A stretch of DNA of 64,000 bases from Acidobacteriaceae bacterium (lineage in GTDB: Bacteria; Acidobacteriota; Terriglobia; Bryobacterales; Bryobacteraceae): assembly GCA_019244055.1 (NCBI GenBank), contig JAFATG010000268.1:1-64000 (forward strand). Reading direction: 5' to 3'. The notes beneath the pieces were generated by a model that ran no database searches, was not told where the DNA came from, and was given only the letters and a program-made list of their open reading frames with translations. Made by a program: the position numbers and the translations under genes. This document shows positions 26,600 to 33,849 of the stretch, one piece after another. Each line of letters begins with the position of its first letter. Within the stretch, counting starts at the first letter, position 1.

Positions 26600-27471
26600 T
26601 CCGCATCGGACCTGCTGGATGGAATTACAAAGATTGGGCTGGCATTGTGTATCCCGCCGTGCGCCCGTGTGGCTTCAGCGAGCCCGGATATCTGGCAAAC
26701 TACTTCGATACGCTCGAAATCAATACCAGCTTTTACGGTCCGCCCCAGCCCGAAACTGCGCGGAAATGGACGCAGGCGATCAGCCACAATCCGCATTTCA
26801 AATTTACGGCAAAGCTATGGCGCGGTTTCACTCACGAGCGGAACGCAAAGTTCGAAGATGAGAAGCTCTTCAAAGCAGGCATGGAGCCGATCGCGGCGGC
26901 TGGCCGGCTTGACGCACTCCTTCTGCAATTTCCGATCTCGTTTAAAAACACGCCGGAAAACCTGGCATACCTGCGGGCTCTGACCGCGCGTTTTCAGGAG
27001 TACGCCCTGGTTATCGAGATCCGGCACGCAAGCTGGAACCAGGAGCAAGTCATCGAAGTCCTGTCTGATCTGAGCATCGGATTGTGCAACATCGATCAGC
27101 CTTTGCTCGGCCGAGCGCTCAAGCCCTCTGCGCATTCCACATCGCGGGTGGGCTACATTCGTCTGCACGGGCGAAATTACAAGAGCTGGTTCAGCGAAAA
27201 CTCGCAAGCGCACGAACGTTACGATTACCTCTACTCGACTGAAGAGCTGGAACCGTGGATTGATCGCATCAAAACCGTTTCAACGCAAACAGAGGACACG
27301 TACGTCGTTTCAAACAATCACTACCTCGGCAAAGCAGCAGTAAACGCAATCGAGATCGCCTCGATTTTTCGTGGTGAGCCAGTGAACGCGCCGTCGTCCC
27401 TCGTACAGCGCTATCCCGAGCTGAAGGAATTCGTAAAAGCCAGTGAGTCGCCTGAAACGCTATTTGGCTAA
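26596..27471 (+). CDS. DUF72 (YecE-like) TIM-barrel protein
   Basis: 291 aa. The start IRIGPAGWNYKDWAGIVYP, the segments FDTLEINTSFYGPPQPETARKW, FKFTAKLWRGFTHE, LLQFPISFKNTPENL and the end YVVSNNHYLGKAAVNAIEIA fit DUF72 throughout, and the length is usual. The function of this family is unknown; a barrel with conserved Glu, Asn and Arg residues suggests an enzyme. The GTG start overlaps the penicillin acylase stop by four bases, so the two genes are co-translated. Confidence 0.9.
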   Translation: MIRIGPAGWNYKDWAGIVYPAVRPCGFSEPGYLANYFDTLEINTSFYGPPQPETARKWTQAISHNPHFKFTAKLWRGFTHERNAKFEDEKLFKAGMEPIAAAGRLDALLLQFPISFKNTPENLAYLRALTARFQEYALVIEIRHASWNQEQVIEVLSDLSIGLCNIDQPLLGRALKPSAHSTSRVGYIRLHGRNYKSWFSENSQAHERYDYLYSTEELEPWIDRIKTVSTQTEDTYVVSNNHYLGKAAVNAIEIASIFRGEPVNAPSSLVQRYPELKEFVKASESPETLFG

Positions 27472-27530
27472 GCGTCACCATCCTGTGAATCCGCAACACG
27501 CGGTTTCAATTTCAGAAAGGTGAAACTAAA

Positions 27531-27686
27531 ATGTCCGAATTAGAAAAGCAGATCGCTAATCGCGTTGCCGACAACGCGGATCTAGAGGGTGCCCAGGATC
27601 TCATCGACGCGCACATCGATGCAGTGACTGGGGGTTACATCATCATCTACCACGTCAACTTTACAAAAGTTGTCGAACACTTCTAG
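27531..27686 (+). CDS. RiPP precursor peptide with double-glycine leader
   Basis: 51 aa, ATG preceded by AGAAAGG at 27515-27520. The leader (residues 1-35) is acidic and helical and ends LIDAHIDAVTGG, a classic double-glycine processing site for C39 peptidases. The predicted 16-residue core, Tyr36 to Phe51 (27636-27683), is YIIIYHVNFTKVVEHF: half aromatic or beta-branched, with no Cys and no Ser. Aromatic-x-x triplets (YII, YHV, HVN, FTK) match the pattern crosslinked by three-residue-cyclophane radical SAM enzymes; FTK recalls the W-x-K bridge in darobactin. A radical SAM gene begins 54 bases downstream and a C39 exporter follows. Product class is inferred; the cleavage site is well supported by the exporter. 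Confidence 0.75.
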   Translation: MSELEKQIANRVADNADLEGAQDLIDAHIDAVTGGYIIIYHVNFTKVVEHF

Positions 27687-27740
27687 GGCTGTGGATTCGC
27701 TGAATGATGCAGCGTTTCTATGTCCTAGCTCTAGCCGGAA

Positions 27741-28937
27741 ATGCTGGATCATTCCGCGATTTCCCCAATTGGGAATGCAATGCGGAAAGATCTAAACATC
27801 GTTTTCAAAATTAGCGAGCGTTGCAATCTGAAGTGCGACTATTGCTATTTCTTTTTCGGAGGCGATGAAACATGGAAAAAACACCCGCCACTCGTCTCAC
27901 GTGAGGTTGTGCAAGACCTTGGCGCTTTTGTGGCGCGGGCCGCGCGAGACGAACAACTCGAACTTATCCACCTCATCTTCCACGGCGGCGAGCCTCTGCT
28001 GATGAGCAAGCCTCGATTTACCGAAATGTGCGAGACCCTCCGCGGATATGAAAACGGTTTTCAATTCAGTTTTGCCCTGCAAACCAACGGTGTCTTAGTA
28101 GACGAAGGCTGGATCGATATTTTTGAGCGCTACCGTGTCACGGCAGGAGTGTCGTTGGACGGGCCGCCCGTTGTAAACGACTTGCATCGCCTGGATTTCA
28201 AGGGTCGTAGTTCCTATGACGCAACCGTAGCTGGCCTGCGGCTGCTGCAACAGGCGGCCACACAAGGAAGAGTGAGCGCGCCCGGGTTGCTTTGCGTAAT
28301 AAATCCTTTCGCCGACGGCGCGAAGGTTTACCGCCATTTCGTCGACGATCTAGGCGTAAAGCATATGAGCTTTCTAACGCCCGATTACACTTGGGACTCG
28401 ATCGTGGGCGAGCCAGTGATTCGCGGTGTCGAGCGGTTTCTCCTGGCAGCTTTGCGCGCCTGGTTGGCAGACAAAAACCCCAAAATTCAAGTTCGCGTCT
28501 TCTCGGAATTGCTTGCGGCGATGGTTGATCAGCGTGCAATGGAGCTTGTCCAAACCTATCGCGACGATTATCGCAACATCATCTCGGTGTCCTCGAATGG
28601 CGACTTGGGACCGGAAGACACGCTGCGCACCCTCGACCCGCGCTTTGCCTCGATGGGTTTAAATGTCGAAAGCAACGACTTGCGCGATCTTTTTGAGTCG
28701 GGCGCCTGGCGCGAACAGGCCGATGCGGTGACAATAAGGCCGGAGAAATGCAAAACTTGCGACTGGTGGAAGCTCTGTAAAGCTGGACGTCCGGTTAATC
28801 GCTACTCCAGAGCAGCGGGGTTCTCGAATCATTCTCTCTACTGCTCCGGTTTGAAAGACCTCTATGCGGAGATCGGGGCATTTCTCGTCCGCAACGGGAC
28901 ACCTCTCGCCGAGCTTGCTCTCCGACTCGCCAGTTAA
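27741..28937 (+). CDS. Radical SAM/SPASM-type RiPP maturase (FxsB/XyeB-like)
   Basis: 398 aa; a second in-frame ATG at 27780 would remove 13 residues. The radical SAM cluster motif is CNLKCDYCYFFFGG (Cys28, Cys32, Cys35). LIFHGGEPLL (residues 78-87) and ALQTNGVLVDEGW are typical of peptide-modifying members. The C-terminus has a reduced SPASM-like domain with four cysteines (Cys337, Cys340, Cys346, Cys368); the Gly-rich segment usual after the third is KAGRPVNRYS. The SVSSNGDLGPEDTLRTLDP region lacks the SPASM entry Cys, as in FxsB/XyeB/GrrM enzymes that form C-C or C-O crosslinks between aromatic side chains and a residue two positions on. It probably acts on the 51-residue peptide just upstream. 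Confidence 0.85.
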   Translation: MLDHSAISPIGNAMRKDLNIVFKISERCNLKCDYCYFFFGGDETWKKHPPLVSREVVQDLGAFVARAARDEQLELIHLIFHGGEPLLMSKPRFTEMCETLRGYENGFQFSFALQTNGVLVDEGWIDIFERYRVTAGVSLDGPPVVNDLHRLDFKGRSSYDATVAGLRLLQQAATQGRVSAPGLLCVINPFADGAKVYRHFVDDLGVKHMSFLTPDYTWDSIVGEPVIRGVERFLLAALRAWLADKNPKIQVRVFSELLAAMVDQRAMELVQTYRDDYRNIISVSSNGDLGPEDTLRTLDPRFASMGLNVESNDLRDLFESGAWREQADAVTIRPEKCKTCDWWKLCKAGRPVNRYSRAAGFSNHSLYCSGLKDLYAEIGAFLVRNGTPLAELALRLAS

Positions 28938-28946
28938 GACAATACC

Positions 28947-29165
28947 ATGCAGCCCCCCAACAGTTCAGAGCACAATAGAATCGAAAACAAGGCAACGCTC
29001 CGCTATAGTCATCAGTCCTTCCGCCCCGAAGCAGTGGAAGCATACGCGACCCGGCAGGCTGGTGAGCCATGGGATGCGAGACACCGGCTAGAGAGTTGGA
29101 TGATCGCCGTGTTGACAGTGGTAGCCGCTGTAGCACTTGCTTTCGTCTTCGCGGGAGGTCAGTAA
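28947..29165 (+). CDS. HlyD-like stub: truncated membrane-fusion-protein N-terminus
   Basis: 72 aa, nine bases after the maturase and three before the exporter. Residues about 22-70 (SFRPEAVEAYATRQAGEP, then RLESWMIAVLTVVAAVALAFVFAGG) match the cytoplasmic N-terminus and single TM anchor of HlyD-type adaptors for bacteriocin exporters, which begin FRPEA...R...G. Those proteins normally continue for another 330-380 residues with a periplasmic hairpin; here the frame stops (TAA) exactly where the periplasmic part should begin. No ribosome site is obvious. It may be a gene remnant or a deliberately small one-TM partner of the exporter. No other adaptor gene is in the window. Confidence 0.6.
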   Translation: MQPPNSSEHNRIENKATLRYSHQSFRPEAVEAYATRQAGEPWDARHRLESWMIAVLTVVAAVALAFVFAGGQ

Positions 29166-29168
29166 ATC

Positions 29169-31271
29169 ATGGCCGCCGCACCCCGTCCTCTTGCAGCAGT
29201 CCGGCCTCCGCACGTTCCTGTCATTCTTCAGGGCGAGACCAGCGAGTGTGCGCTAGCCAGTCTCGCCATGATCGCTGCCGCTTGCGGCCTTAAAGCGGAT
29301 TTGGCGGCTTTTCGGGCAAGAGTGGCGATTACTCCTCGTGGCGTCAATCTGCGCACTCTGATGAACCTCGCCGCCGGCATCGGCCTTGCGCCGCGGCCGG
29401 TTCGAATTGGCCTCCAGCGTATTGGAGATCTGAAGATGCCCGCCATTCTGCACTGGAACATGGATCATTTCGTGGTGCTGGAACGGGTTCGGGGCAATGT
29501 CGCTACCATCGTGGACCCGGGGCGTGGCCGCCTCAAAATGACTCTCGATGCGATGTCTCCGCATTTCACTGGTATCGCCATAGAGTTCACGCCCACCGCC
29601 AGCTTTCAGCCCGGCACAATACGCCTCTCCCGCAGTTTTCGCCGTGTTTGGCTTGACGACCGCCGCTTGCGTTCTGCCGCCCTTTCCACGCTTTGGCTGA
29701 CCCTGTTGCTCCAGCTCGCTATCATTGCCATGCCCTTTGCGTATCGCAACATCATTGACCGCGCGGGCGGATGGCTAGCGGATCCGCGTGTCCTCCGGAT
29801 CGCCTGTGGCATCGGCCTCATGATGATGGTTCAGGCGGGCTCGGCCTGGACCAGAGGATTGGTGATTACGCGTCTAGGCGGAGTTTTTGTCCATCGCGTT
29901 TCCACCCACATCGTCGCGCGGCTCTTTTCGCTGCCGGTCGCATTTTTCCGGCGTCAGATGCTCGGCGATGTTTTATCGCGCGTTCGTTCTGTGGACACAA
30001 TCCGCCGCTTTGTGACCGATCAGGCCGCGCCCATGGTCATTGACCTTCTGGTCGGCTCAGTAACCGCCGGCTTGATGATGGTTTTCAGCCCACATCTGGC
30101 TCTGATAGTTGTCATCGGATTGACGATCGAGACAACCGTCCGCGCGTTCGGATTACGGAAGCAGCGGCAATTGTCCGAAGATCTCCTCGAAGCGGAAGGA
30201 AAGGAAATGTCGCGGCTGCTGGAATCCATGCGCGCGATTCAGGCCATCAAGCTGGCGGGCAGGGAGGCCCAGCGCTTTGCCGTTTGGGAAAACGAATTCG
30301 TTCGTGTGCTCAACGCTAACGCCCGCTTGAGCCGCCGCCGCAACGGAGTTGGCGCCATCACTTCGGCTGCCGGCGCTTTGGAATTAGCCGCTGTTTTAGC
30401 GGTTGGAGTTCTGGGAGTTGGTTTCGCGCCGGTCACCACGGGAGCGCTATTCGGCTTTCTTGCCTACCGCGCTGTCTTTCGTGAACGAGTCTCTTCCGTT
30501 ATGGAAAGCGTTTGGTCGATGCAACTGGCAACGGTCCATGTTCGGCGGCTTGACGATCTCATGTTGACCGAGCCCGAATCGCAAGGCGGTGCGCTTACCC
30601 AGATCAAGGGCCCTGGCTGCCTCAAGTTGGAGAACATCAGCTTTCGCTACGCCCCCACTGAGCCGCTCGTCCTTGACGATGTATCACTAGAATGTCCCGC
30701 GGGTGCATGCGTGGCAATTGTCGGTCCGTCCGGCAGTGGCAAGTCTACGCTGGTCAAGCTGATCCTGGGCATTGAAAAGCCTCAGCGGGGTAGTATCAAG
30801 CTCGATGGTATACCGATTGACGAGGTCAATCGCCAGGTGTGGCGCGAGCGCTTCGGGACGGTCATGCAGGACGACACGCTACTGGCGGGATCGATTAACG
30901 AAAACATAGCGTTTTTCGATCCTCGAATTGATGTGGATAAAGTCCGCGCTGCAGCCACGGACGCTGCCATACACGAGGAAATCCAAGCCATGCCCATGGA
31001 TTATGGAACACTCATCGGCGACATGGGGGTGCAAGTTTCTGGCGGACAACGCCAGCGTCTTCTGATCGCCCGCGCACTCTACCGCGGGCCTGGGCTCATT
31101 CTCTTCGACGAGGGTACGGCCAATTTGGACGCGATCTCAGAGCAAAAGATCTCTGAGGTACTCGCCGCTCTCTCTCTGACTCGCATCATCGTCGCGCATC
31201 GATCGCATCTTCTGACGGTTGCCGACATCGTCTATGAAGTCCGTGACGGAAAGGTATCCCGCATTCGTTAA
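29169..31271 (+). CDS. Peptidase-containing ABC exporter (C39 peptidase-TMD-NBD)
   Basis: 700 aa. The C39 domain (residues 1-140) keeps the full catalytic set: Gln21, Cys27 in QGETSECALASLAMIAAACG, His100 in NMDHFVVLERV and Asp116 in IVDPGRG. Six TM helices follow at about 165-450. The ATPase has Walker A GPSGSGKSTLVKLILG, signature VSGGQRQRLLIARAL, Walker B LILFDEGTANLD and the H-loop IIVAHRSHLL. It should cut the leader after the double glycine of the 51-residue precursor and export the modified core across the inner membrane. The next gene starts after 15 bases, so the operon continues into a MacB-type permease. Confidence 0.9.
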   Translation: MAAAPRPLAAVRPPHVPVILQGETSECALASLAMIAAACGLKADLAAFRARVAITPRGVNLRTLMNLAAGIGLAPRPVRIGLQRIGDLKMPAILHWNMDHFVVLERVRGNVATIVDPGRGRLKMTLDAMSPHFTGIAIEFTPTASFQPGTIRLSRSFRRVWLDDRRLRSAALSTLWLTLLLQLAIIAMPFAYRNIIDRAGGWLADPRVLRIACGIGLMMMVQAGSAWTRGLVITRLGGVFVHRVSTHIVARLFSLPVAFFRRQMLGDVLSRVRSVDTIRRFVTDQAAPMVIDLLVGSVTAGLMMVFSPHLALIVVIGLTIETTVRAFGLRKQRQLSEDLLEAEGKEMSRLLESMRAIQAIKLAGREAQRFAVWENEFVRVLNANARLSRRRNGVGAITSAAGALELAAVLAVGVLGVGFAPVTTGALFGFLAYRAVFRERVSSVMESVWSMQLATVHVRRLDDLMLTEPESQGGALTQIKGPGCLKLENISFRYAPTEPLVLDDVSLECPAGACVAIVGPSGSGKSTLVKLILGIEKPQRGSIKLDGIPIDEVNRQVWRERFGTVMQDDTLLAGSINENIAFFDPRIDVDKVRAAATDAAIHEEIQAMPMDYGTLIGDMGVQVSGGQRQRLLIARALYRGPGLILFDEGTANLDAISEQKISEVLAALSLTRIIVAHRSHLLTVADIVYEVRDGKVSRIR

Positions 31272-31286
31272 CGGAAAGGCCTGATC

Positions 31287-33773
31287 ATGCAGAGCGTCCT
31301 AAAAAATCTTCGCTACGCCGCGCGCCAGTTGCGCTGTTCGCCGGAATTCACCGCCCTCGCGCTTATCACTCTAGCCCTTGGCATAGGAGCTAATACCGCG
31401 ATGTTCACGGTCGTGGAGAGCGTGCTCTTGCGGCCTCTTCCCTATGGCGATCCAGATCGGCTCGTCCATATCGGCGGATCAGATATCGCGTCTGCCGGCG
31501 CCGTTTCGTGGCTCGACTATCTCGACGTTCGCAATGAGTCGCATGCTCTCTCGAGTGTGGCTGCATACTCGACCGACATGGCCGTTGTGCAGGATAAAGG
31601 CGCTGCCGTGAGTGTCGTCAGCTCCGAAGTAACTTCCAATCTCTTTGGCATCCTTGGCCGGCAGCCGCTGAAAGGACGTACGTTTACTGAGGAAGAAGCA
31701 CAAGCCAATGGCCCACAAGCCATACTGATTTCGCAGGGGCTCTGGCGCGAGGTCCTTCGCAGCGACCCGGCGGTTTTGGGCCGGACTCTCCGCGTAAATG
31801 GACACGACCGCACCATCGTTGGAGTGATGCCTCGGGGCTTCCATTTTCCCGAAGCGGCAGGCAAGGACATCGAGAAAGGGTTGTGGCTTCCCATGCAGCC
31901 AACCTCTGAGATGCTGCAGGAACGTGGTGCCGATTTTTTCACGATCCTCGGAAGACGAGCTCCCGGCGTACTCCTGCCGCAAGTGCAAGCCGAAATGAGC
32001 CTGATCGCCAAACGCATCCGTGACACCGATCGGCGCGCTGATCGGAAATTGGGGTTCCGTGCCCAGTCGTATCAGGAGACGGTTACCGGCCCCGTGCGTG
32101 AGGTGTTCCTGGCGTTGGCTGCCGCGCTGGGAATCGTGTTGTTAGTCGCCTGCGCCAACATCGCAAATCTATTGATCGCCCGTGGTCTCGGCCGTGAGCA
32201 CGAGTTTGCCGTGCGCGCAGCCCTCGGCGCCGGACGCTGGCGCCTTGTCGGCCAGATGATCGCCGAAGCCGGTGTGCTGACCGCGCTCGGCTGCAGTCTC
32301 GGTGTTCTGCTGGCTTATTGGCTTGTGGGGGCAGTCCATCGCTTGCCGCCGGATACCATTCCGCGCTCTCAAGCGATTGAGGTCCGCTGGACCGTCATGA
32401 TATTCCTTGTGGCGCTTGCTATCATCACAACTGTTTTATCGGCACTGCTCCCTGCATTGCTCGTGGCCAAAGTGAATGCACGAGCAGTTCTGCGCACCGG
32501 TTCTGGGAGTTTAGGTAAGAGATGTCTCAGCACGAGAACCTGCGTTTGGCTGGCGGGGGCCGAAGTCGCTCTGTCGGCGCTATTACTGGTTGCGGCGGGA
32601 CTCTTGTTCCGGACACTTTGGGATCTGGAGCACGCCCGACTCGGCTTCGATACTTCCCATGTCACTTCATTCGTTGCGATGCCCGCGGATGCATCCGGTT
32701 TTGGGAATATGACGGTGAGCGCGGCAGGCGGCACACCGGTCTCGGTCGCGACAACTCTCTATTACCCGCTGCTTGAGGCGTTGCGTCACGTCCCCGGCTT
32801 CCGAGGCGCGGCCTTGGTGACAGCGCCCCCATTTTCCGGATTCGCCTTGCAAACCAACTTTCGCGCTATCGGGTTGCCGGATGAGACCCAAACGGGGTTC
32901 GCGGCAAGACTGACCGCCATAAGTGGAGGGTTTGAAGAGTTAATGCGGACGCCTATTGTGCGCGGCCGGAGTATTACTGAACAAGACACGGCCGACGCAC
33001 GCTTCGTAGCCTTGATTAATGCGACGCTGGCAAAAAAGTATTTCGCTGGTAGAGATCCGCTCGGCCAAAGACTGGATCTTGGAGGCGAAGCCACGGGCAT
33101 GTTGAAGTCCTACACCATAATCGGCATCGTCGGCGATCAGGTCGAGACGCGTGCTTCGCAGGCCATAGAACCGTTACTCATGCTGTCCTACCAGCAAGTC
33201 CCGCCCACGTCGCTGTACTATCCAGCGTTGCTCAGGACCGCAGTGCATTTTGTTGTGAGAACGAGAGGTAATCTCGCCGCTGCACCGGCCGCGCGCGCAA
33301 TATTCCACCGCAATGCCCCGGATCTCGCCTTGGACAAATTTCAAACTATGCAAGAGGCGGTGGATCAGAGTAACTTCGGTCCCCGTATTGGCCTCTACCT
33401 CATTGCCGCGTTTGCCGGGCTAGCTGTCTTAACTGTGATTGTGGGGCTGTACGGCGTACTATCTCAGGTGGCCGCCCAGCGTTCGAAAGAATTCGGAATC
33501 CGAATGGCTTTGGGCGCGACGCGCCAGAGTATAGTCCGATCGGTGTTGTTGTGGGGATCACGGATTGTCGCTATAGGGCTGTCCGTTGGAATTGTTCTTT
33601 CCTTTTCGATGGGTCGGCTGATAAAAAGCTTTTTGTATGGAGTGAAGCCGCTGGATGTGAGTACGTACGGTTTGGTCGTCATCGCCCTCTTCACGATTGG
33701 CATAGGCGCGGCTCTGATTCCGGCCTGGCGTGCGGCCTCATTCGAGCCGCTCAACGCTCTACGGGACGAATAG
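31287..33773 (+). CDS. ADOP-class long ABC permease linked to the RiPP operon
   Basis: 828 aa, ATG with GGAAAGG upstream. The N-terminal TM segment has ITLALGIGANTAMFTVVESVLLRPLP split over residues 25-50; two MacB_PCD periplasmic domains (about 50-260 and 430-660) alternate with FtsX modules that include LVACANIANLLIARGLGRE and IRMALGATRQ, and the end is FEPLNALRDE. It starts 15 bases after the C39 exporter on the same strand, so it is probably co-transcribed. A role in self-immunity or in moving the peptide onward through the envelope is possible because the HlyD adaptor is truncated, but this is inference. No ATPase of its own is adjacent. Confidence 0.9.
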   Translation: MQSVLKNLRYAARQLRCSPEFTALALITLALGIGANTAMFTVVESVLLRPLPYGDPDRLVHIGGSDIASAGAVSWLDYLDVRNESHALSSVAAYSTDMAVVQDKGAAVSVVSSEVTSNLFGILGRQPLKGRTFTEEEAQANGPQAILISQGLWREVLRSDPAVLGRTLRVNGHDRTIVGVMPRGFHFPEAAGKDIEKGLWLPMQPTSEMLQERGADFFTILGRRAPGVLLPQVQAEMSLIAKRIRDTDRRADRKLGFRAQSYQETVTGPVREVFLALAAALGIVLLVACANIANLLIARGLGREHEFAVRAALGAGRWRLVGQMIAEAGVLTALGCSLGVLLAYWLVGAVHRLPPDTIPRSQAIEVRWTVMIFLVALAIITTVLSALLPALLVAKVNARAVLRTGSGSLGKRCLSTRTCVWLAGAEVALSALLLVAAGLLFRTLWDLEHARLGFDTSHVTSFVAMPADASGFGNMTVSAAGGTPVSVATTLYYPLLEALRHVPGFRGAALVTAPPFSGFALQTNFRAIGLPDETQTGFAARLTAISGGFEELMRTPIVRGRSITEQDTADARFVALINATLAKKYFAGRDPLGQRLDLGGEATGMLKSYTIIGIVGDQVETRASQAIEPLLMLSYQQVPPTSLYYPALLRTAVHFVVRTRGNLAAAPAARAIFHRNAPDLALDKFQTMQEAVDQSNFGPRIGLYLIAAFAGLAVLTVIVGLYGVLSQVAAQRSKEFGIRMALGATRQSIVRSVLLWGSRIVAIGLSVGIVLSFSMGRLIKSFLYGVKPLDVSTYGLVVIALFTIGIGAALIPAWRAASFEPLNALRDE

Positions 33774-33802
33774 GCCTGCGAATCCACTTCAGCACAAAAA
33801 GA

Positions 33803-33824
33803 AGCGGCAGCCGAAGCTGCCGCT
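33803..33824 (-). terminator. Rho-independent terminator after rpoC
   Basis: A perfect 9-bp stem (AGCGGCAGC/GCTGCCGCT) with a four-base loop. On the minus strand the loop is TTCG closed by C-G, the very stable cUUCGg tetraloop, followed at once by TCTTTTTG. On the plus strand a T7 run starts eight bases after the stem, so it may also stop transcription from the ADOP permease side. Confidence 0.9.
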
Positions 33825-33849
33825 GGTCCTATTTTTTTGTTGAGAAGCC

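Noticed and set aside
27472-27740. Additional precursor peptides near the RiPP precursor
   Set aside because: I looked for a second short frame with a Gly-Gly leader on both sides of the 51-residue gene and found none.
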